This document shows positions 56,203 to 64,000 of a DNA stretch of 64,000 nucleotides, piece after piece; within the stretch, counting starts at the first letter, position 1, and every line of letters begins with the position of its first letter. The translations under genes and the position numbers were made by a program. This DNA comes from Hoylesella saccharolytica JCM 17484. GTDB lineage: Bacteria; Bacteroidota; Bacteroidia; Bacteroidales; Bacteroidaceae. A model generated the notes under the pieces. It did no database searches. It saw only the letters and a list, made by a program, of their open reading frames with translations, and had not been told where the DNA came from. The stretch lies in the NCBI RefSeq assembly GCF_000614205.1, contig NZ_BAKN01000001.1:186001-250000 (forward strand), in the 5' to 3' direction.

Positions 56203-57432
56203 TCAGCGAAGCAAACGTTTGCTGAGGTATCTCACCGGATACCACACCGAGAGCCAACCCACAGCAATAACGGTAAGAAAAATGAAAAAAACGTCGCTAT
56301 AATGCACGCTTACGGGATAAGCATTGATAATGAATGCGCCGTCGCTGTCGCCCAAACGTACCATACCATATTCTTGTTGGAGCCAGCAAAGCAAAAGTCC
56401 GAGCGCAATACCGATAAACGCACCTATAGCCGAAATCATACGTCCTTCAAAAAGAAAGATGCGAACAATCTGCTGATCGGTGGCTCCGAGATTGCGCAAT
56501 GTTACAACATCGGCCTTTTTATCGATGATAAGCATCGATAGCGAACCCACAATATTAAAGCAGGCCACTACAAGAATAAAGGTTAGAAAGATGTAAGCAA
56601 TGATTTTTTCGATAGACATTATGCGGAAGGTATCTTCTTGTTGCTCAAACCTATCAAGTACTTTATAACGCTCGCCGGCCAGCGATTGTATCTTATTTTT
56701 TACGCTTTCAGTATTCACTCCGTCTTTCAACCGAAGCTCAAGAGATGAAAGCATACCCTGAAGTCCGAATAAATTACGGGCAAATGAGATAGAAGTGAGA
56801 ATGTAACGCTGGTCGTACTTGGCTTGTTTGACCGAAAACACCACGCCGGGAGATATAATCGAGTCGGCCACAAAGCCCGAAGCGGGGTCTGATGGGTCAA
56901 GTTGACCTTCGCGATTGGGTGCAAAAATCTTCATATAACCATTCCATCGAACGCCTGTTCCCAGTTGTTGGGCCAGCCGAATACCCGGAATGCCATACTC
57001 TAAATTGGCTGCTCGAAGAGTAAACTCGCCATCGCCGTAAAGGATATGATTAATTTGCGTAAGCTCTGTAAAGTTATTGTCTACCCCTTTTATCGTTACC
57101 ATAGCCTGCTTATCCTGAAAAACTGCCAGCGCATTGTCTTCTACACACTCAGTAACAACGCTCACTTCGGGCAGCTTTCGTATTTCTGTCAGTATCGGAT
57201 CATCAACCGGTGCCACCTTTCCTTTTGTCGGAACAATCTCTATTTGTGGGTCGAAAGCTGTAAAAAGAGAAGCTACAAGGTCGTGAAAACCGTTAAACAC
57301 GCTAAGAACGATGACTAACGCCATCGTGGCAACAGCCACACCAACCACTGAAATAATACTGATGATGTTGATGGCGTGGGTACTTTTACGCGAAAAAAGA
57401 TATCTGCGAGCGATAAAAAGAGATACAGCCAT
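56203..57432 (-). CDS. LolC/LolE-type ABC transporter permease (FtsX family)
   Basis: The 409-residue protein has one N-terminal helix (INIISIISVVGVAVATMALV), a large periplasmic domain (about residues 45-270) and three C-terminal helices with the FtsX-like segment ADVVTLRNLGATDQQIVRIF. Relatives release lipoproteins from the inner membrane for transport to the outer membrane. It starts 2 bp after rbfA. No ATPase gene is adjacent, so its LolD partner would be elsewhere. Confidence 0.85.
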   Translation of the reverse strand: MAVSLFIARRYLFSRKSTHAINIISIISVVGVAVATMALVIVLSVFNGFHDLVASLFTAFDPQIEIVPTKGKVAPVDDPILTEIRKLPEVSVVTECVEDNALAVFQDKQAMVTIKGVDNNFTELTQINHILYGDGEFTLRAANLEYGIPGIRLAQQLGTGVRWNGYMKIFAPNREGQLDPSDPASGFVADSIISPGVVFSVKQAKYDQRYILTSISFARNLFGLQGMLSSLELRLKDGVNTESVKNKIQSLAGERYKVLDRFEQQEDTFRIMSIEKIIAYIFLTFILVVACFNIVGSLSMLIIDKKADVVTLRNLGATDQQIVRIFLFEGRMISAIGAFIGIALGLLLCWLQQEYGMVRLGDSDGAFIINAYPVSVHYSDVFFIFLTVIAVGWLSVWYPVRYLSKRLLR

Positions 57433-57434
57433 GC

Positions 57435-57770
57435 TTATTTTTTCAAGAGCTCGTCGATGCGGTCGATATAATCGAGACTGTCGTCAATGAAAAAGCGCAG
57501 TTCGGGAATAATGCGAAGCTGATTGTGTATACGTGTTCCCAGCTCATAACGTATGGTTTTAAGGTTGCTCTCGATATTGTTAAGAAGCTCTGTACTACGC
57601 TCGGAGGGGAACACACTGAGGTATGCTGTGCAGATACTTAAGTCGGGAGAAACCCGCACACGCGTAACACTGATCATCACACCGTGCATTAAACGGGTTT
57701 GAGATTGAAAGATAAGGCTGAGTTCTTTTTGTAAAAGCCGGGCTATACGGTTTTGTCTTGTTTCTTGCAT
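57435..57770 (-). CDS. rbfA: Ribosome-binding factor A
   Basis: This 111-residue KH-fold protein assists 30S maturation. It starts MQETRQNRIARLLQKELSLI at ATG 57770; the longer frame to 57806 has no conserved sequence. It contains GVMISVTRVRVSPDLSICTA, YLSVFP and the C-terminal PELRFFIDDSLDYIDRIDELL. It is tightly coupled to the downstream permease. Confidence 0.92.
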   Translation of the reverse strand: MQETRQNRIARLLQKELSLIFQSQTRLMHGVMISVTRVRVSPDLSICTAYLSVFPSERSTELLNNIESNLKTIRYELGTRIHNQLRIIPELRFFIDDSLDYIDRIDELLKK

Positions 57771-57843
57771 AAATGTGATATTGGAATGAAAAACAGGGCA
57801 GCCCACCGGCTGTAAAGAAAGTCAATACGTTCTCCGCGACGTA

Positions 57844-58677
57844 TTATTCTAAATCGATGTGCTGTACATCAACCTGTTCATGTAAAAAGATTCGGGCGTT
57901 GTCTTTAAACTTTTCTTCGCTCTCGGTAGTGAGATAACGACATGTGGCGTGCTTGGTGCACATCGCATCTATCTCCGGATGGCGGGCGAGATACAGTTGA
58001 AGACTGTTGGCCACATATTCTCCTTGTGCCACAATGCGCACTCCTGCGGGCACGTGACGTGAGATGCTGGGCATCAAAAGCGGGTAATGCGTACAGCCTA
58101 AAACAATTGTATCGATGTTCGGATCGGTTTGCATCAGCTGCTCAATATGCTTTTTTACAAAGTAATCGGCACCTGCACTGTCGGCCTCGTTGGCTTCTAC
58201 GATGGCTGCCCACAGCGGACAAGCCTCCCCAGAAACGGTAATATCGGGGAAAATCTTTTGTATTTCAAGCCTGTAACTATGACTTTTGATGGTTCCTTCG
58301 GTGGCTAAAATGCCAATATGTCGGCTGTGTGTGAGGTTTCCAATACACTCTGCCGTAGGTCGAATGATGCCCAACACGCGTCGCGAAGGATCGATTTGGG
58401 GCAGGTCGAGTTGCTGAATGGTGCGCAGAGCTTTGGCCGAAGCGGTGTTGCATCCTAATATAATAAGGTGGCATCCCTTCTCAAAGAGTTTGAGAACAGC
58501 CTGCTTCGTAAACTGATAAACCACTTCGAAAGAACGCGCCCCATAAGGAGCTCGGGCGTTATCGCCAAGATACAAATAGTCGTATTGCGGCAAAAGCTGC
58601 CGTATTCCGTGCAAGATGGTCAGTCCACCATAGCCCGAATCAAACACGCCTATTGGCCCGGCTTCTTTGGGAAACAT
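57844..58677 (-). CDS. murI: Glutamate racemase
   Basis: This 277-residue enzyme makes D-glutamate for peptidoglycan. It has the two catalytic cysteines in LGCNTASAKAL (near residue 78) and VLGCTHYPLL (near residue 194), with GVFDSGYGGLTI at the N-terminus. It begins 12 bp after the skp-like gene and belongs to the envelope cluster that runs from 64 kb leftward. Confidence 0.95.
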   Translation of the reverse strand: MFPKEAGPIGVFDSGYGGLTILHGIRQLLPQYDYLYLGDNARAPYGARSFEVVYQFTKQAVLKLFEKGCHLIILGCNTASAKALRTIQQLDLPQIDPSRRVLGIIRPTAECIGNLTHSRHIGILATEGTIKSHSYRLEIQKIFPDITVSGEACPLWAAIVEANEADSAGADYFVKKHIEQLMQTDPNIDTIVLGCTHYPLLMPSISRHVPAGVRIVAQGEYVANSLQLYLARHPEIDAMCTKHATCRYLTTESEEKFKDNARIFLHEQVDVQHIDLE

Positions 58678-58689
58678 TGTTATCGGGGG

Positions 58690-59217
58690 TTATTTCAGCT
58701 CTGCACTGATGGCCGCACTTACGTTTTCGCCCATTCGCGAATTAATATACGGGGCGGCATTATTATCTGTATTAAGGATGAAAGCTAAACCTTTGGCGTC
58801 GCCAATCTTCTGAATGGCCACCTTTAAACGGGCACGCAGCGGTGCAAGAGCATCGTCTTCGGCCTGCTTCAACAGGCGTTCGGTCTCCTTTTTAAAAGCC
58901 ATATTCTTCTCCATTAGCTCTTGTAACTCGGCTTGACGCTTCTCCCTGATAGGCGTTGCAAAGTCTTTTTGACCATCCAAAAAAGCTTCGTATTTGGCGT
59001 TAAACTCATCAGTTACGCGCTTCATCTCTGCGTCATACTTAGCCCGCAGATTGCTTAAGTTGCGCTTAATGGCTGCATAATCGGGTGCAGACTCTAAGAC
59101 ATCTTTGTAGCTGAAATAGCCAAACTTCAGTGCAGAAGTCTGTGTAACCGTTTCATTTTGTGCCGAAACGGACAGTGTAGAAAAGAGTACGAAGAGTGAA
59201 AAGATGATTTTTTTCAT
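58690..59217 (-). CDS. OmpH/Skp-family periplasmic chaperone, copy 3
   Basis: From ATG 59217 the product has 175 residues: a signal peptide (MKKIIFSLFVLFSTLSVSAQ), then a long helical Skp domain (YAAIKRNLSNLRAKYDAEMK; QKDFATPIREKRQAELQELM). Skp-like proteins bind unfolded outer-membrane proteins for BamA. It is the third of three tandem homologues downstream of bamA. Confidence 0.87.
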   Translation of the reverse strand: MKKIIFSLFVLFSTLSVSAQNETVTQTSALKFGYFSYKDVLESAPDYAAIKRNLSNLRAKYDAEMKRVTDEFNAKYEAFLDGQKDFATPIREKRQAELQELMEKNMAFKKETERLLKQAEDDALAPLRARLKVAIQKIGDAKGLAFILNTDNNAAPYINSRMGENVSAAISAELK

Positions 59218-59334
59218 ATCATTTGTATTATAAATATTTGCTGTTTGAAAAGAAGCCGGCTTCCGTCTTTGCCTGTTACAGATGCTAAAGGGCAAACACG
59301 GGCACCGGCCCCTCTTATTGTTTTAAACGTATTC

Positions 59335-59835
59335 TTATTTCATTTTAGCCAGTTGAGACTTTACATCAGCAGTTACATCCTTACTTAATGTTTCGCTGAT
59401 ATAGGGTATTCCGGCAGATACATCCATGATATAAACATACCCTCCGGCTTTACCTACGGCCTTGATGGCATCTACCAACTTGCTGGTTATAGGTGTCATC
59501 TTCTCTTGTTGTGCTTTTTGCAGTGCCTGTTGGTTGTCTTGATAAGTCTGCTGAATTTTCTGATACATCTGTTGCAAGCTAGCTTCTGTTTCTTGTTGCT
59601 TAGATGCATTCATCGTGCTCTTAGTCTTATCATACTCGTCACTCTTGCGTTGCAGTTCGTCTTGCATCGCTTTCAAATCGTTTTCATACTGTTTTGCAGA
59701 TGCTTCAATCTCACCTCTTGCCTTGATAAATTCAGGCATAGAAGACATTACATCCTGTGCATTCAGATGCCCAAACTTCTGCGCAAACAGCGACAGAGGT
59801 GCACATAGCAGTACCATTAAAAATAGTTTTTTCAT
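59335..59835 (-). CDS. OmpH/Skp-family periplasmic chaperone, copy 2
   Basis: The 166-residue product has signal MKKLFLMVLLCAPLSLFAQ, then FGHLNAQDVMSSMPEFIKAR and a Gln-rich coiled coil (about residues 45-110), ending in the conserved PYISETLSKDVT. Gaps of 41 bp (to copy 1) and 117 bp (to copy 3) fit a single operon. Confidence 0.9.
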   Translation of the reverse strand: MKKLFLMVLLCAPLSLFAQKFGHLNAQDVMSSMPEFIKARGEIEASAKQYENDLKAMQDELQRKSDEYDKTKSTMNASKQQETEASLQQMYQKIQQTYQDNQQALQKAQQEKMTPITSKLVDAIKAVGKAGGYVYIMDVSAGIPYISETLSKDVTADVKSQLAKMK

Positions 59836-59876
59836 TTTGTTTCTTGTTTATGATTAATTAATTATATTTATATCGC

Positions 59877-60389
59877 TTAGTTGGCATAACCTAATCGGCT
59901 CAGCACTTCATTGCTAATATCGATTTTCGGCGATCCGAATATGATGCCGGTATCGGTTGCACGATCAAGCACCAACGAGTAACCACGCAATTCTGAAATT
60001 TCTTTTACCGCATTATAAACAGCTTCTTGAATGGGCGAAATAAGGCTTTCGCGTTTTTTAAACAACTCACCTTCGGGTCCAAAGTATTTCTTTTTCAGTT
60101 CGCCGGCTTCTTGTTCTTTCTTCATAATGGCTTCTTGTTTCGCCTTTTTCTGTTCTTGCGAAAGGAAAACTACTTCATTTTGATAGTTCTTATACATGTT
60201 TCCCGCTTCTGTATTAAGTGCTTCCACTTCGGCTTGCCACTTCTTCGACACCTGATTCAGTTGTTCGTTGGCTCGCTCATAAGCCGGAATATTCTTCATT
60301 ATATACTCCATATCAATCAGCGCAAACTTCTGTGCGCTTGCCGTTATCGCAACTATTGCGAAAAGGCATGTCATCATTATCTTCTTCAT
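59877..60389 (-). CDS. OmpH/Skp-family periplasmic chaperone, copy 1
   Basis: The 170-residue product has signal MKKIMMTCLFAIVAITASAQ, then FALIDMEYIMKNIPAYERAN and a Lys/Glu-rich coiled coil, ending LDRATDTGIIFGSPKIDIS. It lies 70 bp after bamA and is the closest to a canonical Skp in the trio. Confidence 0.91.
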   Translation of the reverse strand: MKKIMMTCLFAIVAITASAQKFALIDMEYIMKNIPAYERANEQLNQVSKKWQAEVEALNTEAGNMYKNYQNEVVFLSQEQKKAKQEAIMKKEQEAGELKKKYFGPEGELFKKRESLISPIQEAVYNAVKEISELRGYSLVLDRATDTGIIFGSPKIDISNEVLSRLGYAN

Positions 60390-60459
60390 AATCTCTCTTT
60401 TGTTAGTTAATGCCTGAGCGAAAATTTATCGCCAAGCGTGTTATACATTATTATTATGT

Positions 60460-63093
60460 TTAAAATTCTTGTCCTAAAATAAAGTGAATATGGCTTCCGC
60501 CCTTAACTCCGTACACCTTATCAAAGCCGTATGCCCAGTCGATACCCATCAAACCAACCATCGGAAGGAAGATACGCACGCCCACACCGGCACTCCGTTT
60601 CATTTGGAAAGGATTGAAATTGCGGGTTTCTGTCCAAGCATTTCCACCCTCGATAAAGCCCAATCCGTAGATAGTTGTGTTACCAAGCATCAGCGGATAA
60701 CGCAGTTCCAGTGCCAAACGACTGTATGCATATCCCTCAGCTCCATTAGGTGTTAACGACCCATTTTCGTAACCTCGCAAGCCAATTGTTTCTTCTGCAT
60801 ACCCCGTTGAGTAACCACTCATACCGTCGCCACCCATATAATAGGTTTCAAAGGGCGATTTTTTGTATTGGTTATACGAACCCAACAGACCCAATTCTAC
60901 ACGTGTCATCAACACAAAGCACTTGTTGGCACCCGAAAGAGCTGTAAAAGTTCTTGATTTAAACTTCCATTTGTGATATTCAATCCAGCGATATTTCTCT
61001 TGTTGTTCTCTTGAGAAAGAAGGCGAATTACGGTCGTTGGCCAAGTTTTTATAATCTTTTCCGTCCCATTTAGACCATGGCGGAGTAATTGTAAGCGATG
61101 CCATGAATTCAGAACCGCGGCGTGGAAAGAGTTGATTATCTGTCGAACTACGACTCAAAGTCACACCGAAATTAATATTATTGGCGTTTCCATTGCTCAT
61201 CAGGAAGTATTTCCAGTTCTTCAGCATATAACGGGTGTACGACAATTCCAATGAAAGTTGGAAGTAATCATCAGGCCAACGTAAGCGTTTACCCCATCCG
61301 ATAGATGCTCCAAGCATTTGAACATAGGTGTTCGGATCTAAATAATTCTCATAATTATTATAGTAACTGCGTCCATAACCGTATAGGTAATTGTTGTAAG
61401 CATTCATGTATCCACTACTATAATAATTGCGTGAAACGTCGGTTTGTTTGGAATAGAATGCGCTAACACTAAATTGGATAGGCCGTTTGCCACCAAACCA
61501 CGCCGTAGAATAGCTCGCATTGTACGACTGATAATAACTTCCGTTGGTCTGTGCACCCAATGCCAGCGTTTCACCATCGCCTACCGGGAGAATGCCGCGA
61601 TGTTCTTTGTTTTTATTAAAGAGGTTTCTAATGGAGAAGTTATTCAGCTTCAGTCCCACCTTACCTATCACACCGGTTTGTCCCCAACCAAGAGAGAACT
61701 CGATTTGGTCGTTACTTTTCTGTTCCAAATCCCAGTGAATGTCTACCGTTCCATCTTCCGGATTGGGCTTAGGAACAGGATTTACCTTCTCCGGATCAAA
61801 GTGTCCCATCGACGCAAGCTCACGAGCCGAACGTTGAAGCGCATCTTTTGAGAACAAATCACCCGGTCTTGTACGCAACTCTCTACGCACAACATTCTCG
61901 TAAAGGCGGTCGTTTCCGGTGATGCGAACACGGTTTAAGTGGGCCTGTTGTCCTTCCGAAATACGCATCTCCAGGTCTATCGAGTCGCCAACGATATTCA
62001 CTTCAGTGGGTTGCAGATTATAAAACAGGTAACCATGATTCCAATAATTATTACCAACGGCATCATCATCACCCGTCAATCGCTTTTCCAGCAACTTCTG
62101 GTTATATACATCTCCCTTTTTCATACCTAACACTGCGCTGAGGTAATCGGTTGTATATACGGTGTTTCCCACCCATGTAATGTTGCGGAGATAATATTTT
62201 TTGCCCTCGTTTACTTTGACAAAGATGTTTACATGCTTATCGTCGGCATTCCATACGCTGTCTTCTACGATGGTAGCATCACGAAAACCCAGCTCGTTAT
62301 ACTTTTCAATAAGCTTTTGCTTGTCGGCTTTCCACCGTTCAGGCGTAAACTTTTTGGCTTTAAACAGCGACGATAGCTTGCCGGCTTCGTGCGTTTTTGC
62401 CAATGCACCTTTTTTAAGAAGGCCACCTTTGATTTTAGAGTCGGGTAACTGATCGTTGCCTTCAATCATGATGCTACGTACCTTCATCTTCTCCTTTTTG
62501 TCGATGATGATATCCAAAATTACCTGATTTTTGTTGGCAACATCTGCTCTTTGCTGAATATTAATATCTGCGTTTTTAAACCCTTTATCGTCAAAATATT
62601 TCTTGGCCAATATTTTTGCACGGTCTATCATGTTAGGCGTTATCTGCGAACCTCGCAGCAACCCCAACTTACTTTCCATGTCGTCGCGCTCCGACTTTTT
62701 TAAACCTACGTAGTTAATGGTCGATACACGCGGACGCAGACTAAGACTTACGTGCAAATAAATTTTGTCGTGAACAATTGAATCGGCAGAGATGACTACG
62801 TTTGAAAATAATCCGTGTCGCCAATAACGCTTCACTGCATCCGTAATTTCATTACCGGGAACGGTTATTTCCTGCCCCACGCTAAGTCCGGAAATACCAG
62901 TCAGCATATAATCCTCATAACCCTCGACACCTGAGACGTTGATTCCGCCGATTTCAAACGTGCGCGGCGTGCCGGCATAAGATATGTCGGGGTTTACGAT
63001 TTTATCTTGTGCACCGGCCCCGATGCCGGTCATACAAAGTGTCGTTATTATGAACACCTTATTTATTATATTCATCTTTGCGATTATTTTCAT
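60460..63093 (-). CDS. bamA: Outer-membrane protein assembly factor BamA
   Basis: The 877-residue product has a signal peptide (IITTLCMTGIGAGAQ) followed by five POTRA domains across about residues 35-470 (VSTINYVGLKKSERDDMESK; VRSIMIEGNDQL; RNITWVGNTVYTTDYL; LNRVRITGNDRL). A 16-strand Omp85 barrel follows with the conserved GGDGMSGYSTGYA and the C-terminal FDKVYGVKGGSHIHFILGQEF region. It inserts barrel proteins into the outer membrane. The neighbouring skp-like chaperones and uppS give the usual Bacteroidetes arrangement. Confidence 0.95.
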   Translation of the reverse strand: MKIIAKMNIINKVFIITTLCMTGIGAGAQDKIVNPDISYAGTPRTFEIGGINVSGVEGYEDYMLTGISGLSVGQEITVPGNEITDAVKRYWRHGLFSNVVISADSIVHDKIYLHVSLSLRPRVSTINYVGLKKSERDDMESKLGLLRGSQITPNMIDRAKILAKKYFDDKGFKNADINIQQRADVANKNQVILDIIIDKKEKMKVRSIMIEGNDQLPDSKIKGGLLKKGALAKTHEAGKLSSLFKAKKFTPERWKADKQKLIEKYNELGFRDATIVEDSVWNADDKHVNIFVKVNEGKKYYLRNITWVGNTVYTTDYLSAVLGMKKGDVYNQKLLEKRLTGDDDAVGNNYWNHGYLFYNLQPTEVNIVGDSIDLEMRISEGQQAHLNRVRITGNDRLYENVVRRELRTRPGDLFSKDALQRSARELASMGHFDPEKVNPVPKPNPEDGTVDIHWDLEQKSNDQIEFSLGWGQTGVIGKVGLKLNNFSIRNLFNKNKEHRGILPVGDGETLALGAQTNGSYYQSYNASYSTAWFGGKRPIQFSVSAFYSKQTDVSRNYYSSGYMNAYNNYLYGYGRSYYNNYENYLDPNTYVQMLGASIGWGKRLRWPDDYFQLSLELSYTRYMLKNWKYFLMSNGNANNINFGVTLSRSSTDNQLFPRRGSEFMASLTITPPWSKWDGKDYKNLANDRNSPSFSREQQEKYRWIEYHKWKFKSRTFTALSGANKCFVLMTRVELGLLGSYNQYKKSPFETYYMGGDGMSGYSTGYAEETIGLRGYENGSLTPNGAEGYAYSRLALELRYPLMLGNTTIYGLGFIEGGNAWTETRNFNPFQMKRSAGVGVRIFLPMVGLMGIDWAYGFDKVYGVKGGSHIHFILGQEF

Positions 63094-63104
63094 TCAAATC
63101 TATA

Positions 63105-63842
63105 TCATTCTTCCTTTTCAACCTGCCCTCCGGTTTTGCCAAAACGGCGTTGCCGAGCTTGATAACTGGCGATGGCTTTATGTAAATCTTCCTCGTTAAA
63201 GTCGGGCCAATAGGTATCACAAAAGTATAATTCGGCGTAAGCAATCTGCCAAAGCAGGTAGTTAGAGATGCGCAATTCGCCACCGGTTCTTATCAACAGT
63301 TCCGGGTCGGGCATAAAATTCGTAACCAAATGCTTACTCAACAGCTCTTCGGTAACGTCTTCTACATTCAGCTTTCCTGCTTTTACATCGGCTGCAATTG
63401 CTTTAGCCGCTTGTGTTATTTCCCATCTTGACGAGTAACTTAATGCTACAACCATCGTCATCGCGGTGTTTCCTGCAGTATGTTCCATCGTTTCCTGCAG
63501 CTTCTGTTGTACCTCTTCGGGCAGTCGTTGAATATCGCCCACCACCTGAAATCTTACGTTATTCTTCATAAAGATTTCATCTTCGAGCGACGATAACACC
63601 AAACCCATCAGCGCAGAAATTTCATCGGCCGGCCTGCTCCAATTCTCTGTAGAGAAAGTATATAAGGTAAGATACTTCACGCCCATACGTGTGCACTCCG
63701 AAGTAATGCGTCTTACGGTATCAACCCCTACCTGATGACCGAAGCTTCGTTCTTTTCCGCGCTCCGAAGCCCAACGTCCGTTGCCATCCATAATGATGGC
63801 AATGTGTTGTGGTATGCGGTTTTTATCGAGTTCGTATTTCAT
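63105..63842 (-). CDS. uppS: Isoprenyl transferase (undecaprenyl diphosphate synthase)
   Basis: This 245-residue cis-prenyltransferase makes the C55 carrier lipid for peptidoglycan and surface glycans. Signatures are [17 protein letters not shown], with the catalytic Asp at residue 19, [14 protein letters not shown], and [20 protein letters not shown]. It ends 11 bp before bamA and its ATG overlaps the stop codon of the upstream gene (TAATG). Confidence 0.96.
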   Translation of the reverse strand: MKYELDKNRIPQHIAIIMDGNGRWASERGKERSFGHQVGVDTVRRITSECTRMGVKYLTLYTFSTENWSRPADEISALMGLVLSSLEDEIFMKNNVRFQVVGDIQRLPEEVQQKLQETMEHTAGNTAMTMVVALSYSSRWEITQAAKAIAADVKAGKLNVEDVTEELLSKHLVTNFMPDPELLIRTGGELRISNYLLWQIAYAELYFCDTYWPDFNEEDLHKAIASYQARQRRFGKTGGQVEKEE

Positions 63843-64000
63843 TAATCATCTTTGTTACAAGTTCTGCATTTGGGCATAAAACTATACGTCAGCGACAGCA
63901 TCAAAGCCGAATAGCCGTCGGTATTCTTAAACATACCGCTGCTTTTTACAGCATAAGGATCTTTCACACCGTCAAGTTGGTCGCTCAACGAAAAGTGCAT
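63842..64000 (-). CDS. DUF6089-like outer-membrane protein (5' end outside window)
   Basis: Only the last 52 residues are present: the frame runs in from base 64000 and stops at 63844-63842. The C-terminal [20 protein letters not shown] matches the Bacteroidetes DUF6089 family usually encoded just before uppS and bamA. The beta-strand followed by a Cys-rich tail is typical. Translational coupling to uppS (TAATG) is visible. Confidence 0.75.
   Translation of the reverse strand: MHFSLSDQLDGVKDPYAVKSSGMFKNTDGYSALMLSLTYSFMPKCRTCNKDD

Overview
The window reads as Bacteroidales chromosome, most likely Prevotella in the broad sense. The evidence is two SusC/SusD-type loci, outer-membrane lipoproteins and barrels, a type III glutamine synthetase, Bacteroidetes-only families (DUF1735, DUF2795, DUF3316, PCMD, DUF6089), weak Shine-Dalgarno sequences, and Bacteroidetes-type promoters with a TAnnTTTG -7 box. 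No phage, integrase or insertion sequence was recognised.

Layout. 1-3.0 kb: end of a polysaccharide utilisation locus (partial SusD, then a DUF1735/discoidin lipoprotein). 3.1-9.3 kb: gluconate 5-dehydrogenase-like SDR, an Fe-S cysteine desulfidase family protein, a DsbD-like thiol-disulfide transporter and a small lipoprotein. 9.7-11.5 kb: a probable small RNA, then a DUF2795 protein, a cobalamin adenosyltransferase and a methyltransferase-like protein. 11.6-22.5 kb: a starch/maltodextrin-type locus susCDEF, divergent from a LacI regulator and an MFS sugar transporter, with a perfect LacI-type palindrome between them. 22.6-30.3 kb: PAP2 phosphatase, ECF sigma/anti-sigma pair, argB, speA, aroK, topA. 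31.2-34.5 kb: rplM-rpsI and rpsB-tsf. 34.8-39.1 kb: outer-membrane barrel, PCMD lipoprotein, sialate O-acetylesterase. 39.1-40.6 kb: a gene-free repeat island and tRNA-Leu(UAG). 40.7-51 kb: S41 peptidase, DUF3316, topoisomerase subunit A, radC, a glycosyltransferase, efp, rpmH, Nudix, pseudouridine synthase. 51.7-64 kb: GSIII, acyltransferase, YitT, then an envelope cluster (lolC/E-like, rbfA, murI, three skp/ompH, bamA, uppS, DUF6089).

Two things stand out. First, intergenic DNA is rich in strictly periodic tandem repeats. Four loci carry the same 15-bp A4...T4 near-palindrome at a 22-bp pitch. A fifth locus carries an unrelated TGGTA...TACCA palindrome at the same 22-bp pitch, ending exactly at a start codon. 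Other repeats have 42-, 66- and 84-bp pitches. The 66-bp repeat carries -7 promoter boxes and occurs at two loci. Second, eight genes, including conserved housekeeping ones, are broken by nine frameshifts, and every one is explained by a single missing base. This points to deletion-type sequence errors rather than gene decay.
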